NCBI RefSeq assembly: GCF_023156585.1
Contig: NZ_JALNMI010000004.1
Location: 1-64,000 of the forward strand
Reading direction: 5' to 3'
Source of the DNA: Subsaxibacter sp. CAU 1640
GTDB taxonomy: Bacteria > Bacteroidota > Bacteroidia > Flavobacteriales > Flavobacteriaceae
DNA: 64,000 nucleotides
Shown here: piece after piece, positions 17,582-26,553 of the stretch
Layout of the letters: every line of letters starts with the position of its first letter
How positions within the stretch are numbered: position 1 is the first letter of the stretch
The notes under the pieces: model-generated
The model's input: only the letters and a program-made list of their open reading frames with translations
The model's database searches: none
What the model was told of the DNA's origin: nothing
Position numbers and translations under genes: made by a program

Positions 17582-19170
17582 AGCATTTTTCAGATTTGAT
17601 AAGTTCCATAGAAATCACCAATAAAACCAATGCAAAGATTGATGCGTTGGTAGACTATTTCAGTACAGCTTCTGATAAGGATAAACTTTGGGTGATTACG
17701 CTTTTTACAGGGAAACGTCCGCCACGACCGGTCAAAACCGCATTGATGCGACAATGGTGTATGGAGATTACTGGTTATCCTGAATGGTTGTTTTTGGAAA
17801 GTTATAGCAATGTTGGCGATTTGGCTGAAACGATTGCATTGATGTTGCCAGACCCAACACATCATATAGAGAAATCATTGGATGAGTGGATGAAAGAGCT
17901 CAAAAAATTGACTTCAAAAGCGGACGAAGAAAAAAAACAGTATGTCCTGAATGCTTGGTCGGGTTTGCAAATGCAGGAACGCTTTATATTCAATAAATTG
18001 ATTGGAGGAAGCTTCAGGATTGGAGTTTCAAAGAAAACACTGGTTAATGCTTTGGCTAAATATTCTGGGATTGATGCCAATCAATTGATGCATAGCATTA
18101 TCGGTAATTGGGATATGGGTTCCATTTCTTTTGATGAGTTGTTGCAGGGCGAACATATCAATTATGACAATTCTAAACCCTATCCATTCTGTTTGGCGTA
18201 TGCTTTAGAAAAAGAATTGCAGGATTTGGGACATCCGAAGGATTGGCAAGTGGAGTACAAATGGGATGGCATTCGTGGACAAATCGTTAAGCGTAATGAT
18301 GAAATTTTCATCTGGTCTCGTGGCGAGGAATTGGTGACGTCTCAATTTCCGGAATTGGTGGAGGCAATGGAAGTTTTTGATGATGATTTCGTCATTGATG
18401 GCGAAATTTTGGCACTAAAAGACAATGCTGTGCTCCTGTTCAATGATTTGCAAAAACGTTTGAATCGAAAAACCATCAGTAAAAAGCTATTGGAAGAAGT
18501 GCCTATCGGATTTTATGTCTATGATTTGATGGAATGGAATGGCGAAGATATTCGGGAAAAACCAATGAGTTTTCGACGTGATTTACTCGAAAGATTATTT
18601 TCCTTGGAAAAAAGAGCGCCACACACAGTTTTGTCAGAAATTATAGAATTTGACGAATGGAACGACTTAAACGACATCAGAGAAAAAGCTCGTGAATTCA
18701 ATAGTGAAGGTTTGATGCTCAAGCAGAAAAATTCACCGTATCACACCGGTAGAAAAAAAGGGGACTGGTGGAAATGGAAAGTCGAACCATTGACGATTGA
18801 TGCCGTAATGATTTACGCTCAAAAGGGTAGTGGTAGGCGAAGTTCAAAATACACAGATTACACCTTTGCAGTCAAAACAGATGATGGCTTGGTAACAGTT
18901 GCAAAAGCTTATTCTGGACTGACCGATAAGGAAATATCGGAAATTACACGTTTTGTCAATAAAAATGCCATTGAAAAATTTGGACCTGTACGAACAGTGA
19001 AGCCAGAATTGGTATTCGAAATTGCTTTTGAAGGCATCGCATTCAGCAATCGGCATAAATCTGGTGTAGCATTACGATTTCCACGGATTTCAAGATGGCG
19101 AAAAGATAAACCTGTGGATGAAATTGACACGATTGAAGATGTCAAAAAACTAATAACCGACCCAAGTTGA
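17578..19170 (+). CDS. ATP-dependent DNA ligase of the ligase-associated repair cluster
   Basis: A 530-residue ligase that seals nicks using ATP. The helical N-terminal DNA-binding domain covers about 1-200. The adenylation domain holds the KxDG motif with lysine K228 (YKWDGIRG), then motif III FYVYDLMEW, motif IV EGLMLKQ and motif V WWKWKVEP. The OB-fold domain ends with FPRISRWRKDKP, the usual motif VI region. It is not the NAD-dependent replicative LigA. It overlaps the upstream exonuclease by four bases and the downstream helicase by four, pointing to translational coupling and joint use of the four proteins in DNA repair. Confidence 0.95.
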   Translation: MKHFSDLISSIEITNKTNAKIDALVDYFSTASDKDKLWVITLFTGKRPPRPVKTALMRQWCMEITGYPEWLFLESYSNVGDLAETIALMLPDPTHHIEKSLDEWMKELKKLTSKADEEKKQYVLNAWSGLQMQERFIFNKLIGGSFRIGVSKKTLVNALAKYSGIDANQLMHSIIGNWDMGSISFDELLQGEHINYDNSKPYPFCLAYALEKELQDLGHPKDWQVEYKWDGIRGQIVKRNDEIFIWSRGEELVTSQFPELVEAMEVFDDDFVIDGEILALKDNAVLLFNDLQKRLNRKTISKKLLEEVPIGFYVYDLMEWNGEDIREKPMSFRRDLLERLFSLEKRAPHTVLSEIIEFDEWNDLNDIREKAREFNSEGLMLKQKNSPYHTGRKKGDWWKWKVEPLTIDAVMIYAQKGSGRRSSKYTDYTFAVKTDDGLVTVAKAYSGLTDKEISEITRFVNKNAIEKFGPVRTVKPELVFEIAFEGIAFSNRHKSGVALRFPRISRWRKDKPVDEIDTIEDVKKLITDPS

Positions 19171-21629
19171 AACAATTTCAAGAATCAGAAGGCTATAAAA
19201 TTATTGATGCGTGGATGTCCGAAAAAGGACAAAAACCATTCGATTTTCAGATGCAAACTTGGGAATATTATGGAAAAGGTTACAGCGGAATGGTGGTGGC
19301 ACCTACAGGCTTTGGCAAAACCTTTTCAGTGTTTTTGGCGGTTGTCATAGATTATTTAAATCATCCTGAAACTTACAAAAAGGGCTTGAAATTGCTTTGG
19401 ATAAGCCCGTTGCGCTCCTTGGCTAAAGACTTGGCAAAAGCGATGAACACTGCTGTTGAAGAGATTGGTTTGGATTGGACAGTCGAAGTGAGAAATGGCG
19501 ATACACCGCAAAAAGACCGTCGAAGGCAAGAACGCTTGATGCCTGATGTTTTATTGACAACTCCTGAAACGCTCCACATTTTATATTCGCAAAAAAACAA
19601 TTCCAGATTTTTTAAATCGGTGAGATGTATCGCTGTAGATGAATGGCACGAACTGTTGGGCAGCAAACGAGGTGTACTGACGGAATTAGCGTTGTCGCGC
19701 ATTTTAGCAATTTCAAAATCATTGCAGATTTTTGGAATTACAGCCACAATTGGCAATCTGGAAGAAGCCTTAAAAGTCTTGATTCCTTATGTTGGTTTCA
19801 AAACGAAAATGATAGTTGCCAAAGAGAAAAAAAAATTGAACATTATTTCAGTGTTGCCAGACGAAATTGAAGTCTTGCCATGGGCTGGTCATATGGGCGT
19901 CAAAATGACATCAAAAATCGTCCCGATTATCTATGAAAACAACACGACACTCATCTTCACAAATACTCGAAATCAATCAGAAGTTTGGTATCAACACATT
20001 CTTAAGCAGGCTCCAGATTTGGCTGGACAAATAGCCATTCATCACGGCTCCATCGATTTTGAATTGCGCAATTGGATAGAAGATTCTATTTCTGACGGCC
20101 ATTTAAAAGCAGTGGTGTGTACGTCATCCTTGGATTTGGGTGTCGATTTCAAGCCTGTAGATTGTGTTATTCAAATCGGTTCACCTAAAGGTATCGCAAG
20201 ATTTATGCAGCGTGCTGGACGTAGTGGACATTCGCCTTATGAAACCTCCAAAATCTATTTCGTACCAACACATTCGTTGGAATTGATTGAAGCATCGGCG
20301 TTGAAACAAGCGGTAAAAGACCGACGAATTGAAAACAGAGAACCAATGGTTTTAACGTTCGATGTGTTGATTCAATATATGGTGACCTTGGCGGTTGGCG
20401 AAGGATTTGACCAAAAAGAATTATTTCACAGTATCAGTAAAGTTCACGCCTTTCATTATATGACGGAAGAAGATTGGCAATGGGCTTTGAAATTCATTAC
20501 AGAAGGCGGAAACACCCTAAAATCTTACGAAGAATATCATAAAGTAGTTAAGGATGACGATGGTTTATATAAAGTAAAGAGTCGGCGTATCAGTATGTTG
20601 CATCGAATGAATATTGGTGCCATCGTCGGTGATGCCATGCTAAAAGTGAAATTTTTTTCTGGAGGTTATGTGGGAATGGTGGAAGAATATTTCGTTTCAA
20701 AATTAAATCCGGGAGACCATTTTATTTTGGCTGGACGTGTGTTGGAAATCGTGACGATTAAGGATATGACAGTTCTTGTAAAACGCAGCAAGAGAAAATC
20801 TGCCATTACACCCAGTTGGATGGGAGGAAGGCTGCCATTGTCTTCGTATTTGAGCCAATATCTTCGGGAAAAATTATCAGAATCTCTGCATCCTAAAACC
20901 ACTGAAAAAGAGTTACGTTTTTTGCATCCTTTGGTGAGTCGTCAAGAAGCACATTCACATATTCCAAAAAAAGATGAGTTTTTGGTCGAAATGATTGAAA
21001 CCAAAGATGGTCACCATTTGTTTATGTATCCATTTGAGGGCAGGTTGATTCACGAAGTGATGGCTGCACTCATCGCGTATCGCTTGAGTTTGTTGAAACC
21101 GCTCACGTTTACCATTGCTATGAATGATTACGGATTTGAACTATTGAGTGACCAGGAAATTCCGTTAAATGAGAAAAGTATTGAAGCTATTTTGTCAAAA
21201 GACAATTTGATGGATGATGTCATCGGAAGTATCAATGCTTCGGAAATGGCTTCGAGAAAATTCCGGGATATTGCCGTAATTTCTGGATTGGTGGTGCAAA
21301 GTCAGCCAGGAAATCGAAAGAACAATAAAAGTCTTCAGTCATCATCTGGACTCATTTTTCGTGTTTTGGAAGATTATGAACCTCAAAATTTATTGTTACG
21401 ACAAGCTTACACCGAAGTTTTTAATCAGCAGTTGGAAGAAGTTCGATTGAAGGAGGCTTTCGAGCGCATTTCAAAAAGTAAAATAATCATTAAATTCGCA
21501 AAATCATTCACACCTTTAAGCTTTCCGATAAAAGTTGATAGTTTGCGCGAATCCGTGACCAGCGAAGATTTGGACCAACGTATCAAACGCATTCGAGATG
21601 AAGTTTTGAGACAGACCCAAATTGATTAA
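19167..21629 (+). CDS. Ligase-associated DNA damage response DEXH-box helicase (Lhr-core type)
   Basis: An 820-residue superfamily 2 helicase. Motif I is VAPTGFGKT (lysine K51). Motif II is DEWHELLGSKRG, the DEWH form of the ligase-associated group, and motif III is TATIGN. In the second RecA domain come FTNTRNQSE, SSLDLGVDF and QRAGRSGHS (motif VI). The remaining ~400 residues match the Lhr-core C-terminal region with winged-helix and WH/barrel parts. It is expected to be an ATP-driven 3'-5' DNA translocase. The start is TTG at 19167, whose last two bases and the next A form the ligase TGA stop. Confidence 0.94.
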   Translation: MKQFQESEGYKIIDAWMSEKGQKPFDFQMQTWEYYGKGYSGMVVAPTGFGKTFSVFLAVVIDYLNHPETYKKGLKLLWISPLRSLAKDLAKAMNTAVEEIGLDWTVEVRNGDTPQKDRRRQERLMPDVLLTTPETLHILYSQKNNSRFFKSVRCIAVDEWHELLGSKRGVLTELALSRILAISKSLQIFGITATIGNLEEALKVLIPYVGFKTKMIVAKEKKKLNIISVLPDEIEVLPWAGHMGVKMTSKIVPIIYENNTTLIFTNTRNQSEVWYQHILKQAPDLAGQIAIHHGSIDFELRNWIEDSISDGHLKAVVCTSSLDLGVDFKPVDCVIQIGSPKGIARFMQRAGRSGHSPYETSKIYFVPTHSLELIEASALKQAVKDRRIENREPMVLTFDVLIQYMVTLAVGEGFDQKELFHSISKVHAFHYMTEEDWQWALKFITEGGNTLKSYEEYHKVVKDDDGLYKVKSRRISMLHRMNIGAIVGDAMLKVKFFSGGYVGMVEEYFVSKLNPGDHFILAGRVLEIVTIKDMTVLVKRSKRKSAITPSWMGGRLPLSSYLSQYLREKLSESLHPKTTEKELRFLHPLVSRQEAHSHIPKKDEFLVEMIETKDGHHLFMYPFEGRLIHEVMAALIAYRLSLLKPLTFTIAMNDYGFELLSDQEIPLNEKSIEAILSKDNLMDDVIGSINASEMASRKFRDIAVISGLVVQSQPGNRKNNKSLQSSSGLIFRVLEDYEPQNLLLRQAYTEVFNQQLEEVRLKEAFERISKSKIIIKFAKSFTPLSFPIKVDSLRESVTSEDLDQRIKRIRDEVLRQTQID

Positions 21630-22273
21630 TGGTTACCAAAGAGATTCTTTGCCGCGACGAGATTTTGACTTTGACCAATCAACGTGCCTTATTCTGGAAA
21701 CGTGAAAATATGTTGGTTTTATCAGATTTGCATATTGGTAAGACGGCTCATTTCAGAAAAGCTGGCATTGCTATTCCTTCGCAAATTCTTCAGAACGATT
21801 TAAAACGATTGGAATCATTGATTGGAAATTTTGATGTAGAAACGGTGTTGTTCGTCGGCGATTTGTTTCACGCAGAAATCAACAAGGATATGGATGAATT
21901 CATCAATTGGAAACAAAAATTCAGCAACATTAAATTCGAATTGATTAAAGGCAATCACGACCGATTAAAAGATTCCTTCTATCAAAATTTGGAAATTTCA
22001 ACCTTCAAAACCCATAAAGATGTGTTGCCTTTCCGTTTCGTACATGATGCAAACCATTGCAATGACGACACATTTTGCATTTCTGGGCATACTCATCCCG
22101 GAGTAGTTATTTATGGTCGTGGGAAAACGCGAATTAAGTTGCCATGTTTTGAACTATCAGAAAATCAATTGGTTTTGCCCGCCTTTAGTGAATTTACAGG
22201 ATTGAATACCATACGGTCCTTTGAAACTTCTGTATGTTATGGTTTCACGGAATCTTCATTATTTGAGTTATAA
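21629..22273 (+). CDS. pdeM: Ligase-associated DNA damage response endonuclease PdeM (metallophosphoesterase)
   Basis: A 214-residue calcineurin-like phosphoesterase. Its metal-binding motifs are DLHIG, GDLFHAE, KGNHDRL and SGHTHPG, with an HD pair (VHDAN) between the last two. The family has phosphodiesterase and DNA endonuclease activity with manganese. The start shares its A with the stop of the helicase gene (TAATG), completing a four-gene overlapping cluster: exonuclease, ligase, helicase, PdeM. A cluster of this kind has been studied biochemically in Pseudomonas putida. Confidence 0.92.
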   Translation: MVTKEILCRDEILTLTNQRALFWKRENMLVLSDLHIGKTAHFRKAGIAIPSQILQNDLKRLESLIGNFDVETVLFVGDLFHAEINKDMDEFINWKQKFSNIKFELIKGNHDRLKDSFYQNLEISTFKTHKDVLPFRFVHDANHCNDDTFCISGHTHPGVVIYGRGKTRIKLPCFELSENQLVLPAFSEFTGLNTIRSFETSVCYGFTESSLFEL

Positions 22274-22339
22274 AAACTTCGGATAGAAGCAACTATAATC
22301 TATGATAAGGAAGTATCTTTAAAGTCTAAATTTTAAATT

Positions 22340-22477
22340 ATGAAAAATCTATTGAGAGCTATTTTGGCTGGTTGGGGTGCAAAAAAAATAGGTGGAGGTG
22401 GATGCGGATGTATCGGTACAATCGTTGTTTTCTTAATCCTATATTGGCTTCTTGGTTATGTATTCAATGTGCTTTAA
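22340..22477 (+). CDS. 45-residue glycine/cysteine-rich single-pass membrane protein
   Basis: A short frame with an ATG at 22340 and TAA at 22477. The product has a basic amphipathic start (MKNLLRAILAGWGAKK), a flexible IGGGGCGCIG linker with two cysteines, and one hydrophobic helix (TIVVFLILYWLLGYVF). Codon use looks like that of its neighbours and a purine-poor AT-rich leader precedes it. I do not know its function. The layout suits a small membrane protein or a lipid- or metal-contacting peptide. It lies 66 bases after pdeM and could belong to that transcript or stand alone. Confidence 0.62.
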   Translation: MKNLLRAILAGWGAKKIGGGGCGCIGTIVVFLILYWLLGYVFNVL

Positions 22478-22602
22478 TCTAATATAGATCAATTCGTTTG
22501 ATAACTGGTTGATATTATGTGGTCTGCAAACAAAATGTAGTGTATTTCATCGATGATTATGTATTTTATCGAAATTATTTTACATTTTATCGAATTTTTT
22601 AG

Positions 22603-22632
22603 TTGTCAATAATTGATTTTGACATATATTTG
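22603..22632 (+). promoter_or_regulatory. Promoter of the lipoprotein gene
   Basis: TTG at 22603-22605 and TATATTTG at 22625-22632 are 19 bases apart and match the Bacteroidota TTG/TAnnTTTG promoter exactly. The ATG follows 32 bases later. Confidence 0.72.
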
Positions 22633-22664
22633 CTCCATAATAATTTCATTTAACCCCAAATCGA

Positions 22665-23081
22665 ATGAAAACCAACCTACTTAAAGCTGTTGCTTTTGCA
22701 ATGGTTATGACTCCACTTTACAACTGTTCTGTAGAACCAGTTGAACAAGAACTACAACTTGCAGAAATTGCAAATGAGCAAACACTTGACGATACACCAT
22801 GTAGTGGTGAAGATCCAAAAGCAAGGGTAACCAACGACAGCGATAACGTCGTGAATTTTGAAATTTTTGACGGCAATGGTGCACTGGTCAACTATGTTTA
22901 TGGATTAAATCCTGGTGAAACGTCTGATTGGAGAACGTTCCCTGTTGGAATAACCACATTTTCCATTAGTACATCAGAATCATCCAAACCTGTAAGAATT
23001 GATATGGGACTTTGCATGGCATATGATGTGACTATCAATGAGAACAATCAACTAGATACTGACGTTCCTATTCAACTTTAG
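22665..23081 (+). CDS. Putative small lipoprotein, unknown function
   Basis: A 138-residue exported protein. The N-terminal hydrophobic stretch ends in TPLYNCS, a relaxed lipobox with cysteine C21, so it may be lipid-anchored; the Bacteroidota are known to tolerate poor lipoboxes. After an acidic linker (EQELQLAEIANEQ), the domain from about residue 50 looks like a beta-sandwich with two further cysteines (TPCSGED, GLCMAYD). I recognise no family. It has its own promoter. The 3' end overlaps the convergent methyltransferase gene by 14 bases. Confidence 0.75.
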   Translation: MKTNLLKAVAFAMVMTPLYNCSVEPVEQELQLAEIANEQTLDDTPCSGEDPKARVTNDSDNVVNFEIFDGNGALVNYVYGLNPGETSDWRTFPVGITTFSISTSESSKPVRIDMGLCMAYDVTINENNQLDTDVPIQL

Positions 23082-24249
23082 TACATACAATTACAATCTT
23101 TTCATTTTTTAAGTTAGTTGTGAAAAACAAATAGGTATCACCTCCATCCTTAATTTTAGTGGTGTTCCTGATTTTTTGAACGCTTTCAGGAAAGTTACGT
23201 GTGGTAATATTAGCTTTTTTAATCGCCATGCTTTTGATTTCTTTTTTGTTGTAAGGGATTAAGGTGACTATGATAAAGCTTCTTCCTGGAAAAGACATAA
23301 ATTCATTGCTCGTATAGAGATGCGAATGTTTATGAAGTTTATGAATTCCTAATTGTGAAGCTAGCGACTTAAAGCCTCCAGCCTTTAGAATAGATGCGTT
23401 AGGTTCGTATAGGTAGGATAGAGGCTCATGGTAGTTAATTGCTAATTGCAATTCATCTTCAAAATTGAATTGAAATTGTTGAGTTTCCGAGGTTTTAATA
23501 TTTGCAGTATGAACAGTAATATTGCCAATGAATTCTTTTTCAAGAATCCAAAGTAGCTCTTTCACTTCATTGTCAACAGCCACGACATGAACGTACTTAA
23601 CAAACTTAAGTTCTATGATTCCTGCAGATATATCAAGTAAAGGAGACGTTTTTATTAAGATATTATTAGAAAACTCAAATAAGGAATCAAGTTCAGAAGG
23701 AACATCAGGCAAACAGTCATTCAAGAAGAATACTTTGCCTTTATTTTCATGCCTTCTCGATGGATCTATGTAAATCCAATCATAAAAGTCATCAGATTTT
23801 TTAAGATATTCTATTCCGTCAACTGCATGTGTAAAAACATTGGTAATTCCTAGTTCTTGATAATTGTGTTTGACAATTTCGGATAATTCTTCATTTATTT
23901 CACAATGATATACAGCGTCAAATTTTTTTGAAAAATAAAAACTATCGATTCCAAAACCTCCAGTAATATCAATTATGGATTTTCCATCTATAATTGAAGC
24001 CTTGTATTGAGCAGTGACCTCCGAAGATGTCTGTTCAATATTTAATTTGTTGGGATAATATACGTTTTCACTTTGAAACCATGTTGGAAGCTTCTTTTCA
24101 GATTTTTTTTTAGATTCAATCTGTTCTATCAATTCTTTGGTATCAACATTCTGAAAAGAAGTACCTTTGAAAGCAAGTGTTGAAATATCAGAGTTTAAAT
24201 TATTATTTATAAAGACCTGTATTTCATTATTTAATATAGATTTATTCAA
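23068..24249 (-). CDS. PG_1098-type class I SAM-dependent methyltransferase with THUMP-like domain
   Basis: A 393-residue protein. The N-terminal ~90 residues are a helical domain; the Rossmann methyltransferase core starts with the SAM-binding loop DITGGFGIDSFYFS (about residues 93-106), followed by HCEINEEL and IYIDPSRR, the latter a DPxR-type active-site segment. The C-terminal region (PNASILKAGGFKSL onwards) fits the THUMP-like and ferredoxin-like domains defined for Porphyromonas PG_1098. The substrate is unknown, probably RNA. The only plausible start is TTG at 24249. It heads towards the lipoprotein gene and shares 14 bases with it. Confidence 0.88.
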   Translation of the reverse strand: MNKSILNNEIQVFINNNLNSDISTLAFKGTSFQNVDTKELIEQIESKKKSEKKLPTWFQSENVYYPNKLNIEQTSSEVTAQYKASIIDGKSIIDITGGFGIDSFYFSKKFDAVYHCEINEELSEIVKHNYQELGITNVFTHAVDGIEYLKKSDDFYDWIYIDPSRRHENKGKVFFLNDCLPDVPSELDSLFEFSNNILIKTSPLLDISAGIIELKFVKYVHVVAVDNEVKELLWILEKEFIGNITVHTANIKTSETQQFQFNFEDELQLAINYHEPLSYLYEPNASILKAGGFKSLASQLGIHKLHKHSHLYTSNEFMSFPGRSFIIVTLIPYNKKEIKSMAIKKANITTRNFPESVQKIRNTTKIKDGGDTYLFFTTNLKNEKIVIVCTKVE

Positions 24250-24257
24250 ACTAAAAC

Positions 24258-25346
24258 TTAAAGATCTTTAGTCAAGTGTTTAACAATTTTGTATTCGGAT
24301 AAAAACTCTTTTGAAATGACCTTTAGAGTCGTATAAACAGGAACAGCAAGTATCATTCCTCCAATGTTGAACAGTAGTCCTCCTATGACAATAGCAATGA
24401 AAATCTCTAAAGGATGAGAGCGTACACTTCTTCCGAATATGATAGGTTGAGAAAGCAAATTATCAATTAATTGAACAATAGCGACACCAATCAAAACTTT
24501 TACTAAAAGGGGCAATAATTCACTTGAAAAGTCTGCACCAAGGTTATTGGAAACAACCACAAGCATGATAAGAGCAGCTCCTATGAGTGGACCTAAATAA
24601 GGAACGATGTTGAGAAAAGCACAAATAATTGCAATAGCTAATGCATTTTTCACGTCCAAGTATAGTAAAAGAAAAAGGTAAAGAACAACTGCTATCATTG
24701 TTTGCAACATAAGTCCTAGAAAGTAGCGCGACAGCAATAACTTTATTTTCGTAAAGACTACAACTGACCGACGTTCATTACCTCTATCGGCAAATGATGT
24801 AACGGCAGTAGTAATTAACCTATCATCTTTGAGTAAAAAGAAAGATATAAAAAGTACCGAAAACAGTCCGGCCACAATATCTCCAACATTTTGAAAGAAA
24901 ACCTGAATAACACTTGAGACGAACTCAGAATTAAAATTTTTGGCAAATTCAGTTCTTTTTAATGTTTCAACAATATTAATTTTATCCACTCCCAAATATT
25001 CACTGGCCTGAATGTTTAATTCATTCAAATCTGTTTTGACCACATCAAAATTAATCTCCGAAATGTTCTTGCTTTGTTCCAACACGATTGGCAGGAATAT
25101 GCGGAAAATCATGAAGAAAAATACTCCAATAAAGATCAATGTTGTAAATGAAGCCAATGTATTTCCAAATTTTAACTTAACCTTTAAAAAAGTTACCAAA
25201 GGCCTGCAGATCAAAGAAATAACACCAGCGATAAATATAAAAAGAACTAACGATTTTATCTTGTAAAGAATAAAAAGTAGAAGCGCAACACCTGCCACAA
25301 CAGCCAGGGTTTTCAAGTTTCCTTTTGCAATCGTTCTTGAATTCAT
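24258..25346 (-). CDS. AI-2E family transporter (TqsA/YdiK type permease)
   Basis: A 362-residue integral membrane protein with about seven or eight hydrophobic helices: an N-terminal pair (TLAVVAGVALLLFILYKI, LVLFIFIAGVISLI), a soluble helical insert (about 95-160), then several helices to the C-terminus. The conserved NIVPYLGPLIGA motif and the later LLSQPIIFGRSVRSHPLEIF segment place it in the AI-2E exporter family. Substrates differ among members (quorum signal, ions) and cannot be told here. It lies nine bases upstream of the methyltransferase gene on the same strand, so a two-gene operon is likely. Confidence 0.92.
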   Translation of the reverse strand: MNSRTIAKGNLKTLAVVAGVALLLFILYKIKSLVLFIFIAGVISLICRPLVTFLKVKLKFGNTLASFTTLIFIGVFFFMIFRIFLPIVLEQSKNISEINFDVVKTDLNELNIQASEYLGVDKINIVETLKRTEFAKNFNSEFVSSVIQVFFQNVGDIVAGLFSVLFISFFLLKDDRLITTAVTSFADRGNERRSVVVFTKIKLLLSRYFLGLMLQTMIAVVLYLFLLLYLDVKNALAIAIICAFLNIVPYLGPLIGAALIMLVVVSNNLGADFSSELLPLLVKVLIGVAIVQLIDNLLSQPIIFGRSVRSHPLEIFIAIVIGGLLFNIGGMILAVPVYTTLKVISKEFLSEYKIVKHLTKDL

Positions 25347-25393
25347 TTCGTAAATATAGTGTAATTTACAGTTCGAAAATAACCCAATTGCAA

Positions 25394-25897
25394 CTATTCG
25401 TTGTTCAATTGTTTGGTGATTTCATATAAAGCTATAGTTGCAGCTTGCACCACATTCATACTGCTATTGTATCCAAACATATCAATGTGAAGTATATCAT
25501 CACTTTGTATCAAAACATCTGCAGAAATACCATGATTTTCGTCACCAATGATCAACGCCAAAGGTGCTTGATGAAAATTATAAGCGTGAATTGGTTTGCT
25601 GTCTGTGGTGATTTCTAAAGATACAATTTTATAGCCTTCAGATTTCAATTTGGTAACTAATGGCACGATATCGTCGTGAGTTTCATAGTTCACGAATTTT
25701 TCTGTGGACCTTGAAGTCTTGGTCATTCGTCTTCCTATTGGAATGTATTGTCCACAAAAAATTAATTTCTCGACACCGAAAGCATCTGCCGTTCGAAATA
25801 AACTACCGATGTTTGGAGCCTTGGTGATGTTGTCGCAAACAAGAATTATTGGGAATTGTTTTGATGAAAATGAAGTGCTGTAATGGTCTTTTTGCAT
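25394..25897 (-). CDS. TrmH family (SpoU) RNA 2'-O-methyltransferase
   Basis: A 167-residue SPOUT enzyme. Motif 1 is NITKAPNIGSLFRTADAFG, motif 2 is LIIGDENHGIS and motif 3 is NSSMNVVQAATIALYEI, whose deep trefoil knot binds SAM. The target is a tRNA or rRNA ribose that cannot be named without a substrate-recognition domain; the protein is catalytic core only. An ATG at 25897 is chosen; a TTG nine bases upstream would overlap the DUF4159 stop. It is the last of four tightly packed minus-strand genes. Confidence 0.9.
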   Translation of the reverse strand: MQKDHYSTSFSSKQFPIILVCDNITKAPNIGSLFRTADAFGVEKLIFCGQYIPIGRRMTKTSRSTEKFVNYETHDDIVPLVTKLKSEGYKIVSLEITTDSKPIHAYNFHQAPLALIIGDENHGISADVLIQSDDILHIDMFGYNSSMNVVQAATIALYEITKQLNNE

Positions 25898-25902
25898 TGG
25901 TA

Positions 25903-26553
25903 TCAATGTTCAAAAACGTACTTTACGATATTAGCACCCATTTTTAATGCTTTTTCTCGCAACTCGATAGGGTCGTTGTGCACTTCGGCATCTTCCCAAC
26001 CATTGCCAAGATCGCTTTCATAGGTAAACAATACCAATAATCGTCCTTCGTGAAAAAGACCAAAGGCTTGCGGACGCTTATTATCGTGCTCGTGAATTTT
26101 CGGTAAACCTTCAGGAAATTTATAAACAGCGCTGAAAATCTCGTGCGTCTTTGGAAGCTCAATAAGTTCTTTGTCCGGAAATACTTTTTTGAGTTCTTTG
26201 GTGATGTAAGGCTGCAATCCATAGTTATCATCAATATGCAGAAAACCTCCTGAAATCAAGTAATTCCTCAAATTTTCAGCATCTTCATCACTGAAAAACA
26301 CATTTCCGTGACCTGTCATATGAAGCATTGGATATTGAAAGATATCAATGCTACCAGCTTCGACCACTTCTGGTTTTGAATTGATTTTGGTATTGATATT
26401 GGCGTTGCAATACGTTATCAAATTGGGCAACGAAGTAGGATTGCTATACCAATCGCCACCACCTTTGTACTTTAAAACCGCGATCTGCTGCGCCGATAAG
26501 TTCATCGAAACAATCAAAAAAGCTATGGCAATTACTATTCTCATTTTATTCAT
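25903..26553 (-). CDS. DUF4159 domain-containing exported protein
   Basis: A 216-residue protein with a signal peptide (MRIVIAIAFLIVSMNLSAQQ). It carries the DUF4159 pattern: KYKGGGDWYSNPTSLPNLI, MLHMTGHGNVFFSDEDAENLRNYL, then GGFLHIDDNYG, with a fold like a class I glutamine amidotransferase or ThuA domain. The role is unknown; members in other bacteria sit near gliding and envelope genes. It overlaps rsmE by eight bases and precedes the trmH-like gene by five, so it is translated from the same message. Confidence 0.88.
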   Translation of the reverse strand: MNKMRIVIAIAFLIVSMNLSAQQIAVLKYKGGGDWYSNPTSLPNLITYCNANINTKINSKPEVVEAGSIDIFQYPMLHMTGHGNVFFSDEDAENLRNYLISGGFLHIDDNYGLQPYITKELKKVFPDKELIELPKTHEIFSAVYKFPEGLPKIHEHDNKRPQAFGLFHEGRLLVLFTYESDLGNGWEDAEVHNDPIELREKALKMGANIVKYVFEH

